Source: Epiperipatus broadwayi
Lineage: Eukaryota; Onychophora; Udeonychophora; Euonychophora; Peripatidae
Assembly: GCA_028023455.1 (NCBI GenBank)
Contig: JAQFVV010012510.1
Coordinates: 3,021,420-3,085,419 of the forward strand
DNA: 64,000 bases
Direction of reading: 5' to 3'
The first letter of the stretch is position 1. Each line of letters starts with the position of its first letter. The notes beneath the pieces are model-generated. The model worked only from the letters and a program-made list of their open reading frames with translations. It was not told the origin of the DNA and made no database searches. Of the stretch, positions 24,441 through 35,084 are shown piece after piece. The position numbers and the translations under genes are program-made.

Positions 24441-24760
24441 GGGCTTTGAGCATTCCATCGTTGATTTTTCAATGAAGTAAACGGTTGAATAATTGGGTGA
24501 GAAGATAGAAGCCTGTCCATTAAAGTTTGAGGAATTCACTATTTTAATATAGACTGAGCATTGATCTATATATATATATATGTGGGAGATTATGATCTGG
24601 TCCAACTGATGAGTGCTAGTTCTGCACGAAATACATATATTGGAGATCATTTATCTTTTTCACATGTACGTGGTCGTGTGTATTAGTTGTTTGAGATGAA
24701 GTAGAGGATGAATAGACTGAAAAACCCTGAGTTCAAATCCCTCTACTTACATATTTGAAA
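24441..24760 (+). mobile_element. HHR-tRNA repeat, plus member with intact ribozyme
   Basis: Head-to-head partner of the minus copy on its left. Order: the block AGCCTGTCCATTAAAGTTTG, ATTGATCTATATATATA, the ribozyme (24601-24644), then a tRNA-like part with GAGTTCAAATCCC near 24728 followed by TCTACTTACAT. This is the best-preserved ribozyme of the family in the window. Confidence 0.88.
24601..24644 (+). ncRNA. Hammerhead ribozyme, fully formed, HHR-tRNA family
   Basis: Stem I is UCCAA (24601-24605) with UUGGA (24640-24644), five pairs. CUGAUGA is at 24606-24612. Stem II is GUGC (24613-24616) with GCAC (24624-24627) around a seven-base loop, giving a G-C pair beside the core. GAAA is at 24628-24631. 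Stem III is AUA/UAU with a two-base CA loop, and cleavage is predicted after A24639. No core residue departs from the consensus. Every helix is paired despite substitutions relative to other copies. Confidence 0.85.
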
Positions 24761-24764
24761 CATT

Positions 24765-25495
24765 CAGTAAAGTAAGTTACATACTACCTTAGAATTAAAG
24801 ACTTTAGTTGTATATAATTATTTATAAATGTCTAATGAGGAGAATGGGGGTGGGGGGACTTTTTTTAAAACAAACTGAAAAAAAAAATTTGGCAATAAGT
24901 CGAGTAGCTCATTGCATTAAAAGTTGTTTTTTTAATTATTAAAAATTGTTATTTAAATAACTTTTTATATGCTTTAATTTGTATATTAATATAAACAAAT
25001 GTATATATAAATAATATTTTTTAAAAATTCTTAAAATATTTTAATAATGAATTAAGAATTTCTAACTACTTAATGAAGTGTTAAGTAAAATAAACATCGA
25101 TTCGCTAATATTTAGTCTCATAAAAATATGACAAATTGCTGATAAACTTTTAAAAACTACTAAAAATAAGTTTTATCATGTTATTAAATATCATTACATT
25201 TAACAGTTTAAAATTTAAATTATTTCTTAATAAGTAGAATATGTCTAATTTAAATTTTTAAAGTAAAGTATAGGTGGTCTTCCTTCTTCACATAAAATTA
25301 AAAAAAAAAGACAAATAAATCAAATTCTTATAGAAATAATGTTAATAAATCAATTATTTTATATAGTGCGATATTTATAAACTGTAATCTTTAAACAGCA
25401 TTAAACTGCTGCACATGCGCTTTGCAGATTTTAACTATAAATAATGTTAATAAAATTAAATTGTGCTATAGTACAAAAAATTGTGATATATTTTG
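24765..25495. other. No gene recognised
   Basis: Very AT-rich sequence. A CTGCACATGCGCTTTGCAGAT segment near 25411 recurs at 26942 in the palindrome beyond the next element. Confidence 0.5.
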
Positions 25496-25693
25496 GTAAT
25501 TATAACGTAATCAGGCTTGGCCACTTGATGGCATTGTTGGAAGTAAAAAACAATGCAATACAATATTCGGGGTCACATTATATTTTTAAATCGAATCGCT
25601 GTTTTTTTTTTTGTTATTAATTTATTGATTGCTAAAACTTTTTTTTCCTGCCGTTTTATTAAAAAAGTTGTTTAATTTTAATTTTGTATTTAG

Positions 25694-25880
25694 TAAACGA
25701 CAACCTTTTTTTTTTAAATCGCTGTTTTTGGACAAAGCTGCTACTCTGCGGTGTCTATTTAGCGATGTCTTTCGCTTAATTATTGGTAAACGACAACCTT
25801 TTTTTATTTTTAAATCGCTGTTTTTGGACAAAGCTGCTACTCTGCAATGTCTATTTAGCAATGTCTTTCGCTTAATTATT
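25694..25880. repeat. 93-bp tandem duplication
   Basis: Two copies starting TAAACGACAACCTTTTT (25694 and 25787) and including TGGACAAAGCTGCTACTCTG. They differ at a few positions, such as GCGGTG against GCAATG. Two opposed ORFs of 98 and 79 codons span it only because no stop falls in the repeat. Confidence 0.85.
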
Positions 25881-25907
25881 GCTTTCTACATAACAAAACA
25901 ACTGTAC

Positions 25908-26060
25908 AGGGTTAGGGTTAGTTAGGGTTAGTTTTAGGGTTAGTTTAGGGTTAGTTAGGGTTAGTTTTAGGGTTAGTTTAGGGTTAGGTTTAGGATTAGT
26001 TTTAGGGTTAGTTTAAGGTTAGTTTTATGGTTAGTTTAGGGTTAGTTTTAGGGTTAGTGT
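25908..26060 (+). repeat. Degenerate telomere-like (TTAGGG) repeats
   Basis: About 15 TTAGGG or near-TTAGGG units are separated by TTAG or TTTTAG spacers, giving a higher-order pattern TTAGGGTTAGTT(TT)AGGG. Metazoan telomeres use TTAGGG. The spacing here is irregular, and the block sits inside a TIR element, so it is not a chromosome end. Confidence 0.9.
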
Positions 26061-26805
26061 TCTGTTTTTTGTAATGCTAAAATGAAAGATATCAAAACCG
26101 TAACCGTAGTCAGACAAAAAAAATAAAACTCAAACTTTTTTAAACAACAACAAACACATATAAATGTCTTATTTACTTATTAAACATGTTTATAATATGT
26201 GCTTTCTATGAAATTTACAAAAAATCGTGTATATTTTTATTGCACAGCAGAAATACTCAGCTTCTGTTTTCAGCAACTGCGGAAAAAGTTATGCGATCGC
26301 TAGCTATTTTATGAACTACGTGGTATTTCACGTGAAAATGAGATTTCGCACGCGAACTCAGCCGAATTCTGTTGACATACCCTCGGCAAGCTTTTACACA
26401 TTTTGTAAAAATTTGACTAATCAAACTACACACACATATATATCAAACTGTACATAAAAGATAAGTGTGTGGATTCACAGTAACTGTCGTGAAGCAGAAA
26501 TAGGCTGTATTATTTCTGCATTACATCATCATCAACGGCCTTCTTAATGGCTAAGACAAACATTAGATGTTTTCTATAGTCGTAAGTCAGGCCTTGTAAA
26601 CGGCATTTGTTAGGTGTTTTGGTGAGCCAGAACGCCATCAAGTGGCCAAGCCTGATTAGGTTATAAGTACCTATATTTTTTATATATTGATATTAATCAA
26701 TGTATGAATATGAACACTATAATATACTACATATATATTTAAAATTTGAAGACATGATATTAAATAGGCTCAAAAATTCATGTTTCAATGAAATAACAAC
26801 AACAC

Positions 26806-26860
26806 CAATAATAATAATAATAATAATAATAATGATGATGATGATGATGATAATAATAAT
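26806..26860. repeat. TAA/TGA trinucleotide microsatellite
   Basis: (TAA)n, then (TGA)n, then (TAA)n. Confidence 0.95.
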
Positions 26861-26917
26861 ATATAAACAAGACATTTATTTTTTATATAGTGCAATGTTT
26901 TTTTTTATAATCTATAA

Positions 26918-27054
26918 TATTAATAAGCCAATAAGCTAATACACATGCGCTTTGCAGATGTCACTTATATAAATGGATACTCCTAAGTAGGAGTATTCAT
27001 TTATATAGTGACATCTGCAAAGCTATGTGTATTAGCTTATTGGCTTATTAATAT
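26918..27054. mobile_element. Near-perfect 137-bp palindrome
   Basis: Arms from ATATTAATAAGCCAATAAGC to the centre ATACTCCTA-AG-TAGGAGTAT (about 26980-26999) and back. Only two or three mismatches occur, for example CATGCGC against CATAGC. There is almost no loop. The arm segment ACATGCGCTTTGCAGAT also occurs singly near 25414. It probably represents a foldback MITE, or an inverted join at a break near the assembly gap. Confidence 0.85.
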
Positions 27055-27060
27055 CATAAA

Positions 27061-27104
27061 TAATAATAATAATAACAACAACAATAATAATAATAATAAT
27101 AATA
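27061..27104. repeat. TAA microsatellite at gap edge
   Basis: (TAA)n with a few CAA units runs into the N block, so the gap probably hides more of the same repeat. Confidence 0.9.
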
Positions 27105-27604
27105 NNNNNNNNNNNNNNNNNNNNNNNNNNNNNNNNNNNNNNNNNNNNNNNNNNNNNNNNNNNNNNNNNNNNNNNNNNNNNNNNNNNNNNNNNNNNNNNN
27201 NNNNNNNNNNNNNNNNNNNNNNNNNNNNNNNNNNNNNNNNNNNNNNNNNNNNNNNNNNNNNNNNNNNNNNNNNNNNNNNNNNNNNNNNNNNNNNNNNNNN
27301 NNNNNNNNNNNNNNNNNNNNNNNNNNNNNNNNNNNNNNNNNNNNNNNNNNNNNNNNNNNNNNNNNNNNNNNNNNNNNNNNNNNNNNNNNNNNNNNNNNNN
27401 NNNNNNNNNNNNNNNNNNNNNNNNNNNNNNNNNNNNNNNNNNNNNNNNNNNNNNNNNNNNNNNNNNNNNNNNNNNNNNNNNNNNNNNNNNNNNNNNNNNN
27501 NNNNNNNNNNNNNNNNNNNNNNNNNNNNNNNNNNNNNNNNNNNNNNNNNNNNNNNNNNNNNNNNNNNNNNNNNNNNNNNNNNNNNNNNNNNNNNNNNNNN
27601 NNNN
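27105..27604. other. Assembly gap (500 N)
   Basis: Exactly 500 unknown bases, a standard placeholder length. The true size is unknown. Confidence 1.
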
Positions 27605-29075
27605 ATAGATAAGGGCACAATATATATATATATTAAAAAAATTGAGAGTGCTAAAATGGGTTGTAGCGATAATTCAAATGTATTATCATAAAGTATATTT
27701 GACAAAGGAAATGAACTAATGGTGGTAAATAAAATTTTACAGGATTCTATGAAAATAAAATAAACATATTATACAATGTAATATTATCTGTGAGATTAAG
27801 AAAAGAGTGAATGTTAATGTAAAGAGAAGGAATATTAATCATGATCTCATTTGTTATATAAAAAAGTATTATATTGATAATGAAAATGTAGACAATTTGT
27901 TTTGTAACATGATCTCAAAGATGAATAGAAAAATATTTAATTGGAGGATTGAATTAAATTATTGGTCTACAAGTAGTATAATAAGAGATGCTGAAGTCAT
28001 AGTAGGGAAAGATGAGTTGAAATTCCAGGAGAGGATATAAAATATTATCCTAAAGAACAGACTGAATAGTTGAATGGGATTAGTTTTCGTGATATCTGGA
28101 TAGTTCATTAGAAAGAGATGGGAGAATTTTTTGCAAAAACGAGTGTAGTATATACCGTAAGCACTTGCTGAATAAGTCAGGGTAAAATTGGGATAAGATC
28201 ATTAGGAAAATGATTACGTGACAAAATATGACACCTCATAAATAAAGGAAACCTCTATCTCTCTATTATACTGTAGTATTTTTGGATAAAATCAGTTTCT
28301 TATCTAAGAAGTTTTCTGATAAATCAAAATAGAGTAGGCATCGAAAGTTGACTAAATATTTAAAGAATTTTATAATTTGTCTTCCTAAATTTTGACAGAC
28401 TGGTCTAAAATAGTAAGACCATATACAGAATAAATATTTTATATTTGAATAAAATTTGAATAAATTATTATATAAACCATGATACCTGAGATTGAAGTTA
28501 AACAGAAAATATAAGTGAGAGATAGAGAATGAATGTATAAAATGAATTACATTATATGAAAAAGAGTCCTTAATTTCAATATTTATTTTGAATACATTAT
28601 AAGTATTGTTTTATTTTTGTTTTGTAACATTACCACAGCAGCAACAATTTTATTTATAAGATTCTAGTGCAATATTTTTATACCAATTCTGAATATGAAA
28701 TATAATATAAAAATTACAATTTTATTAAAATATCGGAAATTACAAAATATCAACTAAATAAAGAAAGATGACTAAGAAGATAACCACCTGATATCTCATG
28801 AATTGTAAAACTATATAATATTAGTACGAAAGCATACATGATGTTAAAAAGAATAAACTTATAATTTTAAAAAAAAACTAGATATTGAACATGGGAAGGG
28901 GTAAATGTATATAATAATTATTGTGTCTACCTGTGATGAATCTTCATAATGTTGTTGTAAATTTATAAACAGTTCAATGATTATTTTGTTAGTGAATTAT
29001 TTAACCTAATGTGTATAACTGTTTGTTGTTCATTATTAATTGTTATAAATAAATGAATATATATCTGATCACTTA
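27605..29075. other. No gene recognised
   Basis: A 77-codon ORF (27807-28040, plus) is charged and free of low-complexity sequence, but I recognise no domain. It may be an old transposon fragment. Confidence 0.4.
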
Positions 29076-29077
29076 TT

Positions 29078-29268
29078 GCATATATGTGTGGGGATGATAA
29101 TCTGGACCAACTGATGATTGCTGGTTTAGCATGAAATACGTATATTGGTGATTATTTATTTTTTCAACATATATGTGTTTGAGTGTATCAGTGTTATAAG
29201 ATAGTGTGGAGAGTGGCGGGTCATGTGAAAGTCTGTGCTCATATACCCTATATATGACATCATTAATA
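29078..29268 (+). mobile_element. HHR-tRNA repeat, solitary plus copy
   Basis: Begins CACTTATTGCATATATGTG, carries the ribozyme at 29106-29149, and ends in a decayed tRNA-like part (GTGCTCATATACCC in place of the B-box). The upstream half is missing. Confidence 0.8.
29106..29149 (+). ncRNA. Hammerhead ribozyme, HHR-tRNA family
   Basis: CUGAUGA at 29111-29117. Stem II is UUGCU/AGCAU with a U-U clash beside the core. GAAA is at 29133-29136. Stem III is AUA/UAU with a CG loop, A29144 sits at the cleavage position, and stem I is ACCAA/UUGGU. It has the same single weakness as the copy at 8979. Confidence 0.65.
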
Positions 29269-29269
29269 G

Positions 29270-30360
29270 AAAGTTTGAATTATTAGTACCAATATTGAAC
29301 TTTTAAATTTTCTCCTAAATAGAACTTTAGATATCATTCAGAAGTATTCATATTTTGTATTATGTTTTTAATATTCCTTATTGTTTATGTTAAATGTGTT
29401 GCAAATTATTAGTATCATTTTACATTTCTCTTTCTCTCTCAATTGGAGACAATTTTATTTAAATATTCCATGATGCTGATCTCATGCTTTAATTTGCTAG
29501 TCATGGATCAAGTGCTTGAAGTGTGCTAATGTTGTCTCTTGGGTCTAGTCTAGTTGACTAGATAGCATCCTAGGGTTTAAACTTATTATAAATATCCCCA
29601 TGAGATGCTTCATGCAGTGAGAGAGTTATTTCGGTCTAGAAAAGTAACCTTTGTTTTAATATTTTTATTAAATCTCAGTCTGATCAAGGGTATGATTAAT
29701 ATATAAATATTTAATCATATTTATTCCTCTGCTTCAGTAATGGGATCGCAAAGAAAAATAATTAACAATAAATTAAAAGCCAATAACTTATAAGTGTCAA
29801 AATAAAAAATAGTAATAAGAAAACGGTAAAGGTTTTGTTTTAAACTCGTAAATTTCAAGTACAAACTTTACTTCAAATGTTTAAAAACTCTGCCAAAGGG
29901 TAATCCCATTACAATATATAGTAACTGGATGCAAGCTGGATGCATGACCAACCCTACTCTTCGTTGGTTTTATTTCCTGATGAGCATATTGCAGGAAGGA
30001 ACTATCGATTGTCATTCCCCAATACAGATATCACCCCACCTACAACAAGATTTCCTGCTCATCAGAGGATGTAGCACCATAGAGACTTAAAGCATCTAGA
30101 AATTTATGTGTTTGGGTTCCCAAATGGTCCCACTAGAGTTTCATCTCACTACAACCTTACTTCTCATCATCTGGTTATGCCGAACATAGCTCAGGAGGCA
30201 TGAGATTATTGTGAGCAAGATGCAATGAATGACCAGTGCTGCAAAATAGAATTGAACAATTAAATTGATTTCAAGTAACAACAATTTTATTTAACAATTC
30301 ATTAGCAAATCCTTCTAATATAGTTTATTTGTATCCATGTGAAAACTCATTCTAGTTTAA
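29270..30360. other. No gene recognised
   Basis: Slightly less AT-rich stretch near 29930-30240 with CTGATGAGCA (29980) and, inverted, TGCTCATCAGAGG (30056). No GAAA follows in register, so no ribozyme is called. Confidence 0.45.
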
Positions 30361-30364
30361 TTAT

Positions 30365-30960
30365 GAAAAGAAATCTAAAAGTATTTCAGATAGATTATTT
30401 GAGCGAAAATCCATTTTTTTTTTGTTCACATGATGAGAAGAAGTCTAAAGCTGCATGTCAGGTAGATATAAGTATACAATTAATGTACAAGTATTGATAA
30501 TCACATTTTGATGCTGATAGAAGAATTTCAGGTAGGGATGCAAATAATATATGTGTTCATAATTATATTCTGATGTTGATAGAAGCATTTCAGATAGATA
30601 TACGTATGCAATTAATATGCAAATGTTTTTAACCATTTATTCCAGGTCTGTAGAAGCATTTTAAGGAGGTACACATAAACAATTTATACATAAATGTTTT
30701 TGACTATTGATTTCAAGTCTATAAAAGCATTTCAAGTTGAAGTACAGATAATATCAGTATTACAATTATTATTCCAGGTATGTCAAAGCAATTCCGGTTG
30801 GTAGACATATTCAATTAATACATAAATGTTTGTAATCATTTATACCCTGTCCGTAGAAACATTTTGAGTAGCTGCACAGAAATATCAGTATTACAATTAT
30901 TATTCCAGGTATGTGTAAGCATTTCAGGTAGGTATACATATTATAGATAAGTATTACCAT
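30365..30960 (+). repeat. Degenerate minisatellite, about 60-75 bp unit
   Basis: About nine diverged units each contain a core like AGAAGCATTTCAGGTAGGTA, near 30375, 30445, 30521, 30581, 30650, 30723, 30783, 30856 and 30914. Between cores runs an AT-rich stretch such as CAATTAATACATAAATGTTT. Some neighbouring units share longer blocks (ATATCAGTATTACAATTATT twice). Confidence 0.75.
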
Positions 30961-31174
30961 CGTTATTAGAAACATTTTACTATTTTAACATATCTTTGAT
31001 TTCTAAAAGATAATTGACATTTCCATTTAGCTGATTCATTTAAAATAATTATTACAAGTATTATTTGAATTATTTCTATTATTTGAACATGTCTTAACTT
31101 TTATGAAATAATTGATGTTTAACTATATATATATATCAATATATATATATAAAAAAGAAAATAAAAAAAAAAAA

Positions 31175-31270
<96 letters not shown>

Positions 31271-32350
31271 TCTACTTTTGACTGAAGTTAATAATTGATT
31301 GTAAAAACTTTTCTAAGACTAATAATATAAATTTTTCTCTCTTTTGCTTTATAAAAATTAATAGCTATAATTTTAATTCATACTTTATTGCAAGTGAATG
31401 ATTTCTAATTGCTTACCTCTAAATTAATGTCTTCATTTATTACTGCATTGCTAAATAATTGGGGTTCTGTCTTGAAGATGAATGGTTAAAACTTCTAGGC
31501 AAGGCCTGGAGTTCACATGGTTTGCAGATGGAGAAAGAACCAGGGGGTGTAGCTGACTCTCATATTATGATGATTATTCGTTAGGCTGTTTGATGGTTCC
31601 ATTAAATCACTTTTCTAGTAATCTTGTAGCTAAATCTTCTGTCAATTCATAAATCTTGTTATTCTGAATCAATTAATAATAATTGTCTACCAATTTTCCA
31701 GACTATATTTTTTTCTCTCTGACAATGGATTCACCTTACATATCCTTTTTATCCCATTAGTGGCCATGTTTTTTTCATCCTTCTCAGCATTTTTTAATCT
31801 CCTAGATCATTGGAGAGTTTCTTTTTGGTGGGAACAGACTTTTAATTAGTTACTATTTTCAATTATCTGCCTTACATGTGTTTTCAAATCTTAATTTTTT
31901 TTTCCTGCAGCACGGTGACTTGACACCTTTAATTTATACTACAGTTATTCTGCCTTAGAAGTTTTCTTCCATCTGAGTTTTAATGTTTAAATATTTTTAT
32001 TTAATTGATTTTTAACTTAAATTTATGAATTTTAATAAAAAAAAATTTATACTTTCTTTAACTGCAAATAAAAATATATTTGCTTTGCTTTTTTTTCATT
32101 TTAAAAAGTTTGATTTTGTTTTTCGTTTGACCAAATCATCATGAATTAACAAATTATCATTTTAATTGCAGTCAAATTTTATTACTTCTTTCTTCTTTTC
32201 TTATTATTACTATTTTTTTTAAATATTACTAATCTGACTTGGCTTTAACCTATGTCATTTTAATTGGGGAGGGGCATCTTCTAAACATATATGTGAAACA
32301 GTGTGTTTGTTTCAATATTTATATATTGTGATGGTTATTTGGTATTTGTA
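30961..32350. other. TA microsatellite, otherwise no gene
   Basis: A (TA)n tract occupies about 31177-31268. The rest is AT-rich with no supported gene. Confidence 0.7.
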
Positions 32351-32351
32351 A

Positions 32352-32502
<151 letters not shown>

Positions 32503-32504
32503 AC

Positions 32505-33795
32505 TTCAGATTTTTTTGTTGGTTTATTATAAAAATATTATCTTAAATTTACTGGATCCAACAAAATTTAAAAAAAAAATCCAATATATCTTCCTGTATT
32601 TTTATAGCATTTGAAATTCTTGTAGCAATTTTGGTTTGGTTTTAAAAACACATGCATGCAAAAAAAAGGATAATATGCTTTAAAAAATGTATAATATTGT
32701 ATATATGTGGATAAATTAGCTCAGTTAAAGCAATATTAGTGTTCACAATAATAATAAAGCAAAATAGAGACATAAACTTTTAATGTAATAATAAATGTGT
32801 TGGTGTAAATATGAATGTTTATGTTTTTCTGATATATTTCAATATAAAGGAATACCATTTTAAAATATTTAGGTAGATTTATTTTAAATGTGAAATAAAA
32901 TCGCAATTATTGTGAGAATGGCAAATAAAATTAAAATCAATTATCTTAATATCTGTAATATAAATATTTGTTCTAACATTGTGATTTGTACATTTAATAA
33001 TATTAAAGTATAATATTTTATTTAAATATGTTTTAAAGTGTTACGTACATACCTCTCAAATAAAATGTTCTTGAAATGACAAATTTCAAAAATCATCTGC
33101 TGTTACGGTTAAAACAAATACTGGTAGTGTATTTAAAAAATTATTACCTCAACATCTGTGTTTGGATATTTGTTTTTTTAAGCCAGTTTTAAAATTAATG
33201 GACTTACTCTTTGTAAACAATTTTATAAGAAATGTCAAAAATTAAAAATTTTACTTCTCTGCAAATTCTAATTATACCCTTAGCATCTTTACAAATGGAA
33301 AAAGTGTCACCCCATTAATGGATTGATTCAAATAATAAAATTTTGTCATCATTCATTGTTTAAGCTGGATTAATTCTTTTCACACCCCTGTGATTTTACA
33401 ATTAAAGTGCCTATGGTTTTCAACCTTATTTTAAAAAAAACAACATTCTTAAAGATTTTGTTAAAAATAATTGGATTTCTTAAATACCTTAAGTAAGGCA
33501 TATAATCCCCACACACATAAGTTAGTTCATATAAAAGAATTTATTTTGAATAAAAAATTAATACTTATGTACATTTATCTATTATAAATGTTTATATATG
33601 TGTAAAATTCTTCATAAAAATCCTCTGACCAAACCGTACTCTTCTATATGTGTAGAATCTTCTATCTAATGCTTAATAAAACAGTACTGTTTTTCTTTTA
33701 TTTCTGCTTTTTCGTTAAACCCATTCTCTTTTCTTTTAGTGGGAAATTATGTATTAATATATAACAAATAAAAAAAACTTCACTTTATTCCAGCA
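32505..33795. other. No gene recognised
   Basis: AT-rich sequence, no supported feature. Confidence 0.5.
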
Positions 33796-33797
33796 GT

Positions 33798-33907
<110 letters not shown>

Positions 33908-34042
33908 CAAAAAGATATTTGTTTTTAACTATTATTTAATATATATATATATATGTTAAAACGAAGATTTGCATGGGTTAAATATATAAAATACATATTT
34001 TGCGGGTTCATCCATGTTAAAAACTTTTAATATCAATATACT

Positions 34043-34076
34043 GACGTTTCGACTTGGTCACACAAGCCATCCACAG
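34043..34076 (-). ncRNA. Hammerhead-like motif in PLE 3' UTR, left copy
   Basis: On the minus strand: CUGUGGA, a spacer U, a six-pair stem II (GGCUUG/CAAGUC) around UGUGAC, then GAAA and CGUC. The architecture and the zero-loop AC/GU stem III followed by C match minimal PLE hammerheads, but the core has U in place of the conserved A6. Probably a divergent or dead ribozyme. Confidence 0.5.
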
Positions 34077-34170
34077 AGTTATAAAAAGGTAGAAAGATGG
34101 TTGTAGAGGCGCTACAATCATTGGTTTGAATAAAACATTAAAAATCCCACCAATAGCAAAAATGTTAAAT

Positions 34171-35076
34171 TTAAGAATGTTTTTTAAAGAAATCTTTCCA
34201 AATAGGAGGAAGTTTGCACGTATCATCTCGCTTATTGATACAATCTGGCCTTTTAAGTATCTCAATGGCTTCTCTGATTTTGCATTGGTAGAGATTATCA
34301 CATCTGGATATGATCCTGGTACTAGAAAAATCTATTTTATGACCTGAATCTATAGTATGGAGTGAGAGTGCTGATGATGATGAGTGTTGTTTAACTGCAT
34401 TAGCATGCTCATCTCTCCTAACACTGATGCGACGATTACTCATACCTATGTAAGAAGCTTTACAATTTTTACATGAGATTTGATAGACACCATGAGATTC
34501 AAGAGGGATTGAATCCTTAGGCTTGGTTATTATATTGCTGATCTTTTGATGAGCAGAAAATGCTGTATCTATATTATAGCGTTTTAATATACGTCCGATA
34601 CTGTCTGTAGTTCCTTTTACATATGGAACACAAATCCTAATAGCTGACTTATCATCTTTTTGTTTCCTATTTTGTCTATTTTGGGCTTGAAATAAGGCTT
34701 TTTTTATAAATTTGTAATTATAACTATTTGCTAATAAAACACTATTAATATGATTTATTTCTTCTTTCAGATGTGTGTCATCTGAAAGGTTAATTGCTCC
34801 ATTTAAAAGAGTTTTGGCTACAGAAACTATCTGAGTTGGGTGGTGATGAGAATGGAAATGTAAATATCTGTCTGTGTGTGTATCCTTTCTGTAAATAGAA
34901 AAAGATAAACTATTTGGTGTTCTGGTGACTAGAACATCAAGAAAAGGGAGTTTTCCATCAGACTCTGTCTCCATTGTAAATTTAATATGAGGATGCATAT
35001 TATTTAAATGTAAGAAAAAATCATCTAATGTATTTTTTCCATGTTGCCATATGACAAAAGTGTCATCTATGTATTT
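34171..35076 (-). pseudogene. Penelope-like RT C-terminus plus GIY-YIG endonuclease, left copy
   Basis: The frame is open from the RT catalytic motif AKYIDDTFVIW at the right edge, through 275 codons after Met (ATG ending at 34998), to a stop at 34171. Counting from that Met, LPFLDV at 17-22 is a conserved PLE RT segment. The GIY-YIG nuclease has GVY at 170-172, YIG at 183-185, Arg194, His198 and Glu243. The N-terminal RT is missing, so the copy cannot act alone. There are no internal stops. The Met is an internal residue, not a real start. Family role: target-primed reverse transcription with nicking by GIY-YIG. Confidence 0.9.
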
Positions 35077-35084
35077 GGCTCAGA

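Larger units (their letters stand above)
25505..26661. mobile_element. TIR element (about 1.16 kb) enclosing telomere-like repeats
   Basis: The left terminus (25505-25533, ACGTAATCAGGCTTGGCCAC continuing TTGATGGC) and the right terminus (26633-26661, inverted) match at nearly every base. Both ends abut TATA (25501-25504, 26662-26665) within a TTATAA context. Inside are a 93-bp tandem duplication, a telomere-like block and unique sequence. No transposase frame is present. The superfamily is not certain; the duplication would suit a TA- or TWA-type transposon. Confidence 0.75.

Noticed and set aside
25908-26060. True chromosome end
   Set aside because: The TTAGGG-like block is internal, irregular and enclosed by inverted repeats, with kilobases of sequence on both sides.
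27008-27705. Long ORFs on both strands across 27.0-27.7 kb
   Set aside because: They run through the 500-N gap and flanking TAA repeat; the reading frame is meaningless.
27807-28040. Host exon or small gene
   Set aside because: No domain, splice or homology evidence; the length is plausible by chance in a stop-poor stretch.
29978-30070. Hammerhead from CTGATGAGCA near 29980 and its inverse near 30056
   Set aside because: No stem II of proper length and no GAAA in register on either strand.
30365-30960. CRISPR-like array
   Set aside because: Units are diverged throughout with no constant repeat and unique spacer; the sequence is eukaryotic in every other respect.
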